Below, piece after piece: positions 41,325 through 49,110 of a stretch of DNA of 49,110 nt. The first letter of the stretch is position 1. Each line of letters begins with the position of its first letter. The notes under the pieces were generated by a model. The model saw nothing but the letters and a program-made list of their open reading frames with translations, had not been told where the DNA came from and searched no databases. The position numbers and the translations under genes were made by a program. This stretch comes from an uncultured Spirochaeta sp. (GTDB lineage: Bacteria; Spirochaetota; Spirochaetia; DTKZ01), in the NCBI GenBank assembly GCA_937140905.1, contig CAKZQO010000321.1, positions 1 to 49,110 of the forward strand, given 5' to 3'.

Positions 41325-43897
41325 TCTTTAGGGGTGTTGGAAAATCGAATAAACCCACCAACCTTGGCGCGTACTTCATCTACCGCACCGCGTTGGTCAT
41401 GATCCTTCTCTTTGCCGTTATCACGCTTATCACCCTACTCTTCTTGCGAAAGAGTTCCAAGGAACAGTTATTATCCCTTCAACGATCAGCCACCCAAATA
41501 CTTGCCGAAGAGGCAAGGGTACGTGGAGCTTCCTTGAAGATTGTTTTGCAAACCGCCTCGGCCTACTGGGCTAGCGGAACCTTTTCCACAGCCCTTCATG
41601 AAGGGTTCCAATCCTTTGGGCAAGCGTTGATTCAAAGTGAACCATCTTTTCTTTCCCTCTGGATCGTGGATGGGAGTACCGGCAAGGTAAAAGGAGCTAC
41701 TCCCATGGACCGAGCAATCCTCGGGTACGATTGTTCTTACCTCTTGCCCGCAAAACAAGTTAATTCCCGACAAATCCACTGGTCTCCCATTGGGTTAAAC
41801 CCATTTTTTGCCAACCCCGTGTTTTCCCTGAGTTTGGAAGCGGGTAAAGACATCTGCATAGGTTGGATCGATCCTCAACTGTTTCTACAGGATTTTACTC
41901 TCCCGCGGTATGGAGAAGCCCATTTCCTTGATGTATTTGCCTGTGACAGTGAAGGCAACTTGGTGGTACATCGGGAACCGCGATTCGTGATCCGACGGGA
42001 AAACATTCGAGCCGTGCCCGCAGTCCGACACACCCTGGAAAAGCATGTTCCCTCTTTCTCGATCGTGGAATCCTCCATCTTTGGGGAAGGCAGAATGATC
42101 GTAACCACTGCGCCCGTGGAGGAATCTGAATGGGTAGTAGGGGTAGTACAGGAGGAAAAAAGAATAGAAATCCACCCTTTCACTCTCATAGCTTGGGGGT
42201 CTGCGTTTTTTATCGTCTTCTCCCTTCTTTCCCTCTTCACCGCTCGGCAGGTGAGCCGAGCGGTGTCCAAAGAGTTCCAACCTTTCACAGAGAGCATCGA
42301 GGCGGTCTCTAAGGGAAACTATATGCTTCCCATCCCACCTCAACGATTCGAAGAACTGGAAGCCCTTAGGGTTTCCTTTCAATCCATGGCCGAAGCTGTC
42401 CAGGAACGGGAGAAGCAGTTGGCCGAATCCAACACCTTCATTCGTACAGTCCTCGATACCATCCCGGTAGAAGTTTTCTGGAAAGATCTGGATCTGAAGT
42501 TCCAGGGGTGTAATCGGCTTTTTCTGCGTGACACGGGAAAAGAAAGAATCGAAGAATTTGTAGGTTTAGACGATTACGCCATGCCCTGGAAGGATCAGGC
42601 GGAACTGTATCGATCGGAGGATCGGGAAGTGATTCGAAGTGGCCAGGCTAAGGTAGGATTGGAGCACTTCCATACGTTGGCGGATGGAAGTCGGGTTTGG
42701 CACCTAACCACCAAGATTCCCTTGAAGAATCCAAAGGGAGAGATCATAGGAGTTCTGGGGACTACCATCGATATCACAACCTTAAAGGAACGGGAAGAAG
42801 AAATCAGGGCTCTCAACGCAGAACTGGAGCGTCGGGTAGAGGAACGAACCGAAGATCTATTGAAGGCAAACGAAGAGCTAAGGAACGTTCTCGCCAATCT
42901 TTCCAAAACGCAGGAACGCCTCCTCCAAGCAGAAAAACTTTCTGTCCTTGGTAGGCTCTCTGCTGGGATTGCGCATGAATTGAATACCCCACTGGGCGCG
43001 ATTCTCTCCTCCACCCATTCCTTTGGCCAACTGATGGAGCATTTCATTGAAAAAGAACTCCCCTATTTCTGCTCCCTTTTGGAAGAAGATCGTGAGTTCT
43101 ACCTATGGGTCTTCAAGACGATCCGCTCCACCCCCGCTTTTACGCATCTTCTTTCCGAAGAGGAGATTTCTCTCTTAACGAAACAGCTCAGAGAAGCGGG
43201 GGTTTACGATCCAGAAGAGGCGGTGGAACTCCTGGAAGATCTTTCTCCCTCCATTTCTCCCTACCTTGATATCCTTGTCACTGCGCTTAAAGACCCGCAC
43301 AAGAGGGAACTCCTTCACCATATCAGCCAAAGCTTGAACCTGTTCCGTTCTATCCAAGTGATTGATCTGGCTGCCCAGAAAGCCTCCTCGGTAGTTCAGG
43401 CCCTCCGACGGTACTTAAAATCCGAACCCCAGTTAGAGCGAGGTATGGTCGAGGTAGAGCGGGACATCGAGACAGTACTGGTTCTTCTCCAGAATCGAAT
43501 CAAAGATGGGGTGCGGATCGTACGAAGGTATGGGGGAGTCCACGCGTGGGGGTCCTCCGCACAACTCACCCAAGTGTGGTTGAACCTGATCAACAACGCC
43601 TTGCAGGCCATGAACTATCAGGGGGAGTTGATTTTGGAGACGAAACAGGAAGGAGCCCTTGTTTTGGTTTCGGTCATCGACAATGGTCCTGGAATACCGG
43701 AAGAAATCAAACCCTTCATCTTCGAGCCCTTCTTTACCACCAAGAAGCAGGGAGAGGGGATTGGAATCGGGCTCGAGATCTGTCGATCCATCGTGCGCGA
43801 GCATGGGGGCTCCATTACCTTCGAGAGCTCACCCGGTCGCACCCGTTTTACCGTTACCCTTGCGGCTTTCGAGCCTGAAGTTCCGCCCCATACATAG
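41318..43897 (+). CDS. Membrane sensor histidine kinase (Cache-like, HAMP, PAS, HisKA, HATPase)
   Basis: 859 residues from GTG 41318, inside the end of the lipoprotein gene (7-nt overlap), with GGAGAGGGAG upstream. Transmembrane helices at about 24-43 and 286-307 bound a periplasmic sensor. HAMP-like (308-360), PAS (about 372-490), a coiled coil, and a HisKA domain with H553 (GIAHELNTPLG) follow. N-box NLINNALQAM, DNGPGI and GEGIGIGLEI complete the ATPase. About 150 residues, mostly helical, lie between the H box and the ATPase, longer than usual. No response regulator is adjacent. The end overlaps the MFS gene by 44 nt. Confidence 0.92.
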   Translation: MLIFRGVGKSNKPTNLGAYFIYRTALVMILLFAVITLITLLFLRKSSKEQLLSLQRSATQILAEEARVRGASLKIVLQTASAYWASGTFSTALHEGFQSFGQALIQSEPSFLSLWIVDGSTGKVKGATPMDRAILGYDCSYLLPAKQVNSRQIHWSPIGLNPFFANPVFSLSLEAGKDICIGWIDPQLFLQDFTLPRYGEAHFLDVFACDSEGNLVVHREPRFVIRRENIRAVPAVRHTLEKHVPSFSIVESSIFGEGRMIVTTAPVEESEWVVGVVQEEKRIEIHPFTLIAWGSAFFIVFSLLSLFTARQVSRAVSKEFQPFTESIEAVSKGNYMLPIPPQRFEELEALRVSFQSMAEAVQEREKQLAESNTFIRTVLDTIPVEVFWKDLDLKFQGCNRLFLRDTGKERIEEFVGLDDYAMPWKDQAELYRSEDREVIRSGQAKVGLEHFHTLADGSRVWHLTTKIPLKNPKGEIIGVLGTTIDITTLKEREEEIRALNAELERRVEERTEDLLKANEELRNVLANLSKTQERLLQAEKLSVLGRLSAGIAHELNTPLGAILSSTHSFGQLMEHFIEKELPYFCSLLEEDREFYLWVFKTIRSTPAFTHLLSEEEISLLTKQLREAGVYDPEEAVELLEDLSPSISPYLDILVTALKDPHKRELLHHISQSLNLFRSIQVIDLAAQKASSVVQALRRYLKSEPQLERGMVEVERDIETVLVLLQNRIKDGVRIVRRYGGVHAWGSSAQLTQVWLNLINNALQAMNYQGELILETKQEGALVLVSVIDNGPGIPEEIKPFIFEPFFTTKKQGEGIGIGLEICRSIVREHGGSITFESSPGRTRFTVTLAAFEPEVPPHT

Positions 43898-45077
43898 TGA
43901 ACATGGCGGCTACATAACACAGTCCCATCGCCCAGAAGACGCTACTCAACCCAAACCGGTCAGCCAGCCACCCGGAAAACGCGGCTGCCACAGAACCGAT
44001 TCCAAAGGTCATAAAAAACATGAATCCATACCCTACCCCCTGTCGTCTCTTTGGAAGGATACGAGCAACGATGGTGTTTTGCATGGGTTGAATGGCAAAA
44101 CTGAAAAAGCCAAAACCTACCGCCCCCAACAGCAGAGGAATACCACGGGTGAAGGCCATCAATAGGATACTGGCGGCAGAGATCAGAAGGGTGATAATGT
44201 ACAACTGTTGAGGTCGATACCTATCAACTAGAGCTCCCGCGATATATTGCCCAGCCGCTCCTGCGATGAGGGTGACCGTGGCAAAGATTCCCCCGACCCG
44301 CACCGGATCCAAGCCCTTGAGCACTTGGGAAAACTCCCTCCCCAGATAGGTAGGCAAAAAGGTCAATACTCCCCGGTTCCCCATTCCCCCCAGAGCGCAA
44401 GAGAGGTAAAAGAGCACGAGGGAAGTAGTGATGATCCCTTTTCGTTGGGAAGAGAGTGTTTCCGTTGAGGGAATAGCTCCCTGATCTTCGTTAGGATCCT
44501 TAGGCTCCTTCCGCTCAATAGGTTCCATCCGATAGGAAGGAAGGGAAAGAGCGAAGAAGCCTACGATCAATACACCGATTCCAAACAGGATGTAGGGTGA
44601 TTTCCACCCCCACCTAGCCCCTAAGAAAGCCGCCACGAAGGGTACGGTAGAGGTTCCGAGACTGCCGGCAATCCCATTGACCCCAAAAGCCTTTCCCCTT
44701 TCTTTGATTCCCAGACTGATGATGGTATTGGCAGCCGGATGGTAGAAACTACCTAGGATACCGAGAAATCCCATTAGGATAGCAAAGGGAAAGAGTTTCC
44801 GCACGAACAATACCGAGATACAAAGGATCCCCGCACCAAAGAGGTAGAGAACCAAAAGTCGGGTAGGTCCCACCCGATCAGCCAACGCTCCAGAGGGAAA
44901 CGCCCCCAATCCAAAGGTATAGGAAAAGACCGACATCACCATTCCTAGGTGAAAATAATCGGTACCAAACACCCCTAACAGAAGGGGTATGAGAGGGGGG
45001 AGCGCTCCTTCTATGAGATGCACCAAGGTATGAGCCGCGCTAACCACCGCGAGAGTCTTACGATCCTGGGTATCCAT
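43854..45077 (-). CDS. Major facilitator superfamily transporter
   Basis: 407 residues from the ATG at 45077, preferred because a -10 element ends 7 nt before it; GTG 45113 and ATG 45086 in the same frame are alternatives. About 12 transmembrane helices are seen with the loop 2-3 motif GALADRVGPTRLL (MFS motif A) and its C-terminal repeat GALVDRYRPQQLY. A central charged loop (RKEPKDPNEDQG) divides the halves. The substrate is unknown; the pattern resembles fosmidomycin-resistance/sugar-type MFS antiporters. Its 3' end overlaps the histidine kinase gene. Confidence 0.88.
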   Translation of the reverse strand: MDTQDRKTLAVVSAAHTLVHLIEGALPPLIPLLLGVFGTDYFHLGMVMSVFSYTFGLGAFPSGALADRVGPTRLLVLYLFGAGILCISVLFVRKLFPFAILMGFLGILGSFYHPAANTIISLGIKERGKAFGVNGIAGSLGTSTVPFVAAFLGARWGWKSPYILFGIGVLIVGFFALSLPSYRMEPIERKEPKDPNEDQGAIPSTETLSSQRKGIITTSLVLFYLSCALGGMGNRGVLTFLPTYLGREFSQVLKGLDPVRVGGIFATVTLIAGAAGQYIAGALVDRYRPQQLYIITLLISAASILLMAFTRGIPLLLGAVGFGFFSFAIQPMQNTIVARILPKRRQGVGYGFMFFMTFGIGSVAAAFSGWLADRFGLSSVFWAMGLCYVAAMFTMYGAELQARKPQG

Positions 45078-45084
45078 ACCTGGC

Positions 45085-45113
45085 ATAGTAACAAGTTTTA
45101 CTCCGCTTGACAC
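45085..45113 (-). promoter_or_regulatory. Promoter of the MFS gene, leaderless layout
   Basis: Minus strand GTGTCA at 45113-45108, 17-bp spacer, TACTAT at 45090-45085, then 7 nt to the ATG at 45077. The -35 shares bases with the opposite aconitase -35. Confidence 0.45.
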
Positions 45114-45135
45114 CCCCTAGACCTCCCATTACTCT
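45107..45135 (+). promoter_or_regulatory. Promoter of the aconitase gene
   Basis: Perfect TTGACA at 45107-45112, 17-bp spacer, TACTCT at 45130-45135. The leader of about 24 nt includes CGGAGG, so this gene is leadered. Confidence 0.6.
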
Positions 45136-45165
45136 TGGGGAAAACCTTTTCCCAACGGAGGCTGT

Positions 45166-47889
45166 ATGTCCTACACCCGTTCTTTCAACCGGTTGCCTAA
45201 GGATTCCTTCTCTTGTTTGTCCCAATTTTCCTTTGAAGGGAAGGAGGTGTTTTACCTGAGCTTGTCTAAATTAGCCACAAAATTTCCTCAGATTCGTCGG
45301 TTCCCATTCTCGATACGGATTCTGCTGGAGTCTGTTCTTCGATCGGAGAATGGGAAAGAAGTGACCGAAAAAGATATCGAAAAGTTTCTCTCGTATGATC
45401 CTGCCTCTCCTTCCTCAATTGAAGTTCCGTTTAGCCCAGCAAGAGTCCTCCTGCAGGATTTCACCGGAGTCCCCTGTGTGGTAGACCTAGCCGCCATGCG
45501 CTCGGCGGTAGCCCGATTAGGAGGAGATCCCTCTCGAATCAATCCCCAGATTCCCGTAGAACTAGTGATCGATCATTCCCTCCAGGTGGATGTGTGGGGT
45601 CGGCCGGACGCGGCGGAAGAAAACCTAAAGATCGAATTTCAACGAAACCGGGAACGGTACGAGTTCCTCCGATGGGGACAAAAAGCTTTCCAAAATTTCA
45701 GGGTGATCCCCCCCGGGGGCGGAATCTGCCACCAGGTGAATTTGGAATATCTCGCTACCCTGATACGAACCCTGGAAACTCCTCAGGGTACGCTCGTGTT
45801 TCCCGACTCCGTGGTAGGAACCGACAGCCATACCACCATGATCAACGGGCTGGGGGTCCTGGGATGGGGCGTAGGGGGGATCGAAGCAGAAGCTACCATG
45901 CTGGGGCAGCCCCTCTACATGGTTGCTCCTTCTGTGGTGGCTGTCCGCCTTTCCGGATCCCTGCAATCCGGTGTGACCGCTACGGATCTAGTACTCACCC
46001 TCACTCAGATGCTTCGTTCTGAAGGGGTGGTGGATAAGTTCGTGGAGTTCATTGGCCCAGGAGCCCGATCCTTGTCTATACCTGACAGAGCTACCCTGTC
46101 CAACATGGCACCCGAATACGGCGCCACCATGGGATTCTTCCCGCCAGATGAGCGATCCATCCAGTACCTACGAGATACAGGAAGGCCTACCTCCCTGATC
46201 GAACTAGCGGAACAGTACTTCACCCTGCAGGGATTCCTCAGGATGGAACAAGAGGAGGAACCCCTTTACGAAAAAGTGTTGGAACTGGATCTTTCCACCA
46301 TTGAACCTTCCATCGCAGGACCCAAGCGCCCGCAGGATCGGATTCCCCTCCGCACTGTCCAGAAAGAATGGAAAGACGCTTTGATGCGCCCAGTGGAAAA
46401 ACGAGGATACGGATTGACCAAGGAGGAACTGAACAAAAAAGCTGTTTTTGATATTTCAGGTAAGGGGAGAAGAGAAATAGGCCATGGTGCGGTAGTGATC
46501 GCCTCCATCACTAGTTGTACCAACACGAGTAATCCTTCGGTAATGCTCGCTGCAGGGCTTCTCGCTAGAAGGGCCGTGGAACTGGGACTCGAATCCAAGC
46601 CATGGGTGAAGACGAGTCTCGCACCTGGATCCCGCGTAGTGACTCGATACCTGGAATCCAGCGGTCTTCTGCCATACCTGGAACGCTTGGGATTCCACGT
46701 GGTAGGGTACGGATGCACCACCTGTATCGGGAACTCTGGGCCGATCCCCGAACCTATTGCGGAGGCTATCTCCGAAGGAGGACTCGTGGCCGTATCGGTC
46801 CTTTCTGGAAACAGAAACTTCGAAGGAAGAGTACATCCCCTCACCCGCGCCAACTTCCTTGCTTCTCCTCCATTGGTCGTAGCCTACGCTCTGGCAGGAA
46901 GAATCGACATTGACTGGGAAAAGGAACCCATTGGATACTGTGGAACGGACAAAGCGATCTATCTACGAGACCTGTGGCCAAAGGAAGAAGAGATCATCTC
47001 CCTCCTCAACCGCACGTCAGGATTGTTCCGATCTGCCTACGAAGGGATCGAAACCGCTAGTCCTCTCTGGAATGCCATCCCCCTTAGGGGGACATCACTG
47101 TACGAGTGGGACCCTTCCAGTACCTATATCCAGGAACCTCCCTTTTTCCAGAACCTGTCCAAGAAAGCCCATACCATCCGTCCTATAGAGAAAGCACGAG
47201 TGCTGGTGATGGCAGGGGACAGCATTACCACCGATCACATCAGTCCAGCCGGATCTATTTCCCCCTCTAGCCCCGCAGGGAAGTACCTGCAAGAATTGGG
47301 CGTGGCTCCCAAAGATTTCAATTCCTATGGGGCCCGGCGGGGTAACGATCGAGTGATGACTCGGGGAACTTTTGCTAACCCCCGTTTCAGGAATCTCCTA
47401 GTCCCAGGAACCGAGGGGAGTGTTACCCTTCATATTCCCAGTGGGGAGACCTCCGATATCTTCTCTGTGGCGCTTCGATACCAGAAAGAAGGAACCCCCA
47501 CCATCATTCTGGCGGGCAAGGACTACGGGATGGGATCTAGTCGGGACTGGGCTGCCAAGGGGGTGATGCTTCTAGGGGTTCGGGCCGTCATCGCTGAATC
47601 CTTTGAGAGGATCCATCGGAGTAACCTCGTTGGAATGGGAGTACTACCCCTTCAGTTCCTTCCTGGTCAGAACCGTGAAACCGTCGGATTGGAAGGAACC
47701 GAACTGTACTCGATCCCGATCACGGATAAGATTCAACCTGGAGAGGAACTCGAAGTCTCTGTTACTTCGCGTGATGGAAAAACGAAGAAATTCCGGGTCC
47801 TCTGTCGGCTGAATAGTTCCGTAGAGGTAGAGTATTACCGGAACGGAGGAATCCTCCCAACCGTTTTACGAAGGTTACTATTCGAATAA
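45166..47889 (+). CDS. acnA: Aconitate hydratase, AcnA/IRP type
   Basis: 907 residues, the normal AcnA length. Seen: VGTDSHTTMINGLGVLGWGVGG, the cluster Cys in SITSCTNTSNPSV and the pair in YGCTTCIGNSG, SVLSGNRNFEGRVHP, GDSITTDHISPAGSI, SYGARRGNDRVMTRGTFAN and GKDYGMGSSRDWAAKG. The enzyme isomerises citrate to isocitrate with a [4Fe-4S] cluster. No other TCA gene is adjacent. CGGAGG precedes the ATG. The last 12 nt overlap the convergent nadE. Confidence 0.97.
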   Translation: MSYTRSFNRLPKDSFSCLSQFSFEGKEVFYLSLSKLATKFPQIRRFPFSIRILLESVLRSENGKEVTEKDIEKFLSYDPASPSSIEVPFSPARVLLQDFTGVPCVVDLAAMRSAVARLGGDPSRINPQIPVELVIDHSLQVDVWGRPDAAEENLKIEFQRNRERYEFLRWGQKAFQNFRVIPPGGGICHQVNLEYLATLIRTLETPQGTLVFPDSVVGTDSHTTMINGLGVLGWGVGGIEAEATMLGQPLYMVAPSVVAVRLSGSLQSGVTATDLVLTLTQMLRSEGVVDKFVEFIGPGARSLSIPDRATLSNMAPEYGATMGFFPPDERSIQYLRDTGRPTSLIELAEQYFTLQGFLRMEQEEEPLYEKVLELDLSTIEPSIAGPKRPQDRIPLRTVQKEWKDALMRPVEKRGYGLTKEELNKKAVFDISGKGRREIGHGAVVIASITSCTNTSNPSVMLAAGLLARRAVELGLESKPWVKTSLAPGSRVVTRYLESSGLLPYLERLGFHVVGYGCTTCIGNSGPIPEPIAEAISEGGLVAVSVLSGNRNFEGRVHPLTRANFLASPPLVVAYALAGRIDIDWEKEPIGYCGTDKAIYLRDLWPKEEEIISLLNRTSGLFRSAYEGIETASPLWNAIPLRGTSLYEWDPSSTYIQEPPFFQNLSKKAHTIRPIEKARVLVMAGDSITTDHISPAGSISPSSPAGKYLQELGVAPKDFNSYGARRGNDRVMTRGTFANPRFRNLLVPGTEGSVTLHIPSGETSDIFSVALRYQKEGTPTIILAGKDYGMGSSRDWAAKGVMLLGVRAVIAESFERIHRSNLVGMGVLPLQFLPGQNRETVGLEGTELYSIPITDKIQPGEELEVSVTSRDGKTKKFRVLCRLNSSVEVEYYRNGGILPTVLRRLLFE

Positions 47890-49110
47890 ACGCCGAGCCA
47901 ACCAGGCAGCTACCGAAGCATCACTGGGCATTCGCCAATCCCCTCGGGGGGACAGGTTGATACTCCCCACCTTTGGCCCATCCGGGACACAGGAACGTTT
48001 GTACTGCTGGCTGAAAAACCTACGAAGGAATACCTCGAGCCATTTTTGGAGGGTATTCTCATCGTATTGATCCCGAAAGGCAACAGTCGCCAAGAAAAGG
48101 ATCTTGTCTGGAGGAGCGCCGTACCGAAGAAAGTGGTACAGGAAGAAATCGTGGAGCTCATAAGGCCCGATGATATCCTCGGTTTTCTGCTGGATCCTGC
48201 TCTTGGGGTCTGGAGGTAACAACTCGGGAGTAATGGGAGTGGAAAGGATCCGATGCAGCACCTCTCGGGTAGACTCCTCTATCGCATGATCCGCGATCCA
48301 TTGGACTAGATAGCGGACCAACGTTTTCGGAACTCCACTGTTCACTCCATACATGGACATGTGGTCTCCATTGTAGGTGCACCAACCTAGGGCGAGCTCG
48401 GAAAGGTCGCCAGTTCCCACTACCAACCCCTTGTGCTTGTTGGCCAGATCCATCAAGATCTGGGTCCGTTCTCGAGCCTGCACGTTTTCATAGGTTGTGT
48501 CGTGTTCCTTCGGATCATGCCCGATGTCTTCGAAATGCCTAAGACAGGCAGCTTTGATATCGATCTCCCGAATCGCTACACCCAGCGAGCTCATCAACTG
48601 GAGAGCGTTCTGGTAGGTATTGTCCGTGGTTCCAAAACCCGGCATTGTTACGGCCAGTATGCGCTTGCGAGGGATCCTCAATAGATCGAAGGTCCTTACC
48701 GTAACCAAAAGGGCCAAGGTGGAATCTAGACCACCGGAAATCCCAACTACGGCGGTTTCACTCTTCGTGTGTTCCATCCGCTTGGCTAAACCTGCTGTCT
48801 GAATGGAAAAGATCTCTTCGCATCGTTCATCCCGTTCCGTAAGACTTGAAGGTACGAAGGGGTGTGGATCGATGGTGCGCAGGAACTTCCCCCGCTTTAT
48901 CCTTCTGGAGGAATCTTTCCATCCTGCAAGCACAGGAACGATCCGATAGGGAAATCCATTGGAAGATTCTTCTTTATCCATAAAGGGCGTCAACATCCTT
49001 CGCTCCGCCAAAAGCCTATCCAGATCCACCTCTACTACTACCAGTTCCAATTCCCGGGAGAATCTCTTTCCCTCGGCCAGAATTACCCCATTCTCCGCAA
49101 TGAAGGTAGA
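47878..49110 (-). CDS. nadE: Glutamine-dependent NAD+ synthetase (N-terminus beyond window)
   Basis: A 410-residue C-terminal portion; the frame stays open to the right edge. The visible start holds the end of the nitrilase-like glutaminase domain (FIAENGVILAEGKRFSREL). The ammonia-dependent synthetase domain follows, with VVGISGGLDSTLALLV (PP-loop), MPGFGTTDNTYQNA, VGTGDLSELALGWCTYNGDHMS and GVPKTLVRYLVQW. It amidates nicotinic acid adenine dinucleotide to NAD+. It converges on acnA with a 12-nt overlap. Confidence 0.95.
   Translation of the reverse strand, partial: STFIAENGVILAEGKRFSRELELVVVEVDLDRLLAERRMLTPFMDKEESSNGFPYRIVPVLAGWKDSSRRIKRGKFLRTIDPHPFVPSSLTERDERCEEIFSIQTAGLAKRMEHTKSETAVVGISGGLDSTLALLVTVRTFDLLRIPRKRILAVTMPGFGTTDNTYQNALQLMSSLGVAIREIDIKAACLRHFEDIGHDPKEHDTTYENVQARERTQILMDLANKHKGLVVGTGDLSELALGWCTYNGDHMSMYGVNSGVPKTLVRYLVQWIADHAIEESTREVLHRILSTPITPELLPPDPKSRIQQKTEDIIGPYELHDFFLYHFLRYGAPPDKILFLATVAFRDQYDENTLQKWLEVFLRRFFSQQYKRSCVPDGPKVGSINLSPRGDWRMPSDASVAAWLARRLFE

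Noticed and set aside
1-49110. tRNA, rRNA, CRISPR arrays, phage genes or an integron
   Set aside because: No cloverleaf, rRNA core, regular spaced repeat or phage structural gene was recognised in any gap when reading through.

Overview
The window reads as a compact bacterial chromosome segment of middling GC content. It has no rRNA, tRNA, CRISPR or intact insertion sequence that I could find. The organism is most likely a diderm, motile heterotroph. Two secreted beta-barrel-like proteins (one ending in Phe), a lipoprotein, a TRAP-TAXI transporter and a chemoreceptor all point that way. A spirochaete is my best guess, but the window does not prove it.

Layout. 1-9495 holds two carbohydrate or polyol catabolic modules. 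Module A has a GntR/FCD regulator divergent from an FGGY kinase and a zinc dehydrogenase, the latter cut by the left edge. Module B has a transaldolase-like aldolase, a GntR/UTRA regulator, a D-2-hydroxyacid dehydrogenase and a zinc dehydrogenase, with a second FGGY kinase divergent. A PP2C phosphatase sits between the modules. 9576-12233 runs receiver, nucleotidyltransferase-like, TPM-domain and LemA genes. 12244-15117 is a TRAP-TAXI uptake system. 15287-18096 has a small membrane protein, a Nudix hydrolase, a secreted beta-rich protein and RidA. 18141-20906 has a GNAT-histidine kinase fusion and a VapBC pair. 21011-25438 is a thiamine operon under a TPP riboswitch with its own terminator: PurM-like kinase, thiE, thiD, tenA and a HAD-like protein. 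25397-29162 pairs a membrane spermidine-synthase-like protein with a zinc-ribbon isoaspartate methyltransferase. Next come a DUF72 gene remnant, a membrane LuxR-type regulator, glpK, a chemoreceptor, purK-purE, a 700-residue protein with a pRiA4b-ORF3-type C-terminus, a 49-residue Pro-rich ORF and a second outer-membrane protein. 40158-43897 encodes a binding lipoprotein overlapping a histidine kinase. An MFS carrier, aconitase and the C-terminal part of NAD synthetase finish the window.

The most striking cross-cutting signal is in the starts. About nine genes lack a Shine-Dalgarno sequence and instead have a -10 hexamer ending 6-7 nt before the start codon, usually with a TTGACA-like -35 at 16-18 bp. 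Transcription would then begin at or next to the start codon, giving leaderless mRNAs. Other genes here have ordinary GGAGG-type sites. Leaderless candidates are mostly regulators, toxin-antitoxin, signalling and stand-alone genes. Metabolic operons are mostly leadered. Other leads are the GNAT-kinase fusion, the TenA-HAD pairing in the thiamine operon and the binding-lipoprotein/kinase pair.
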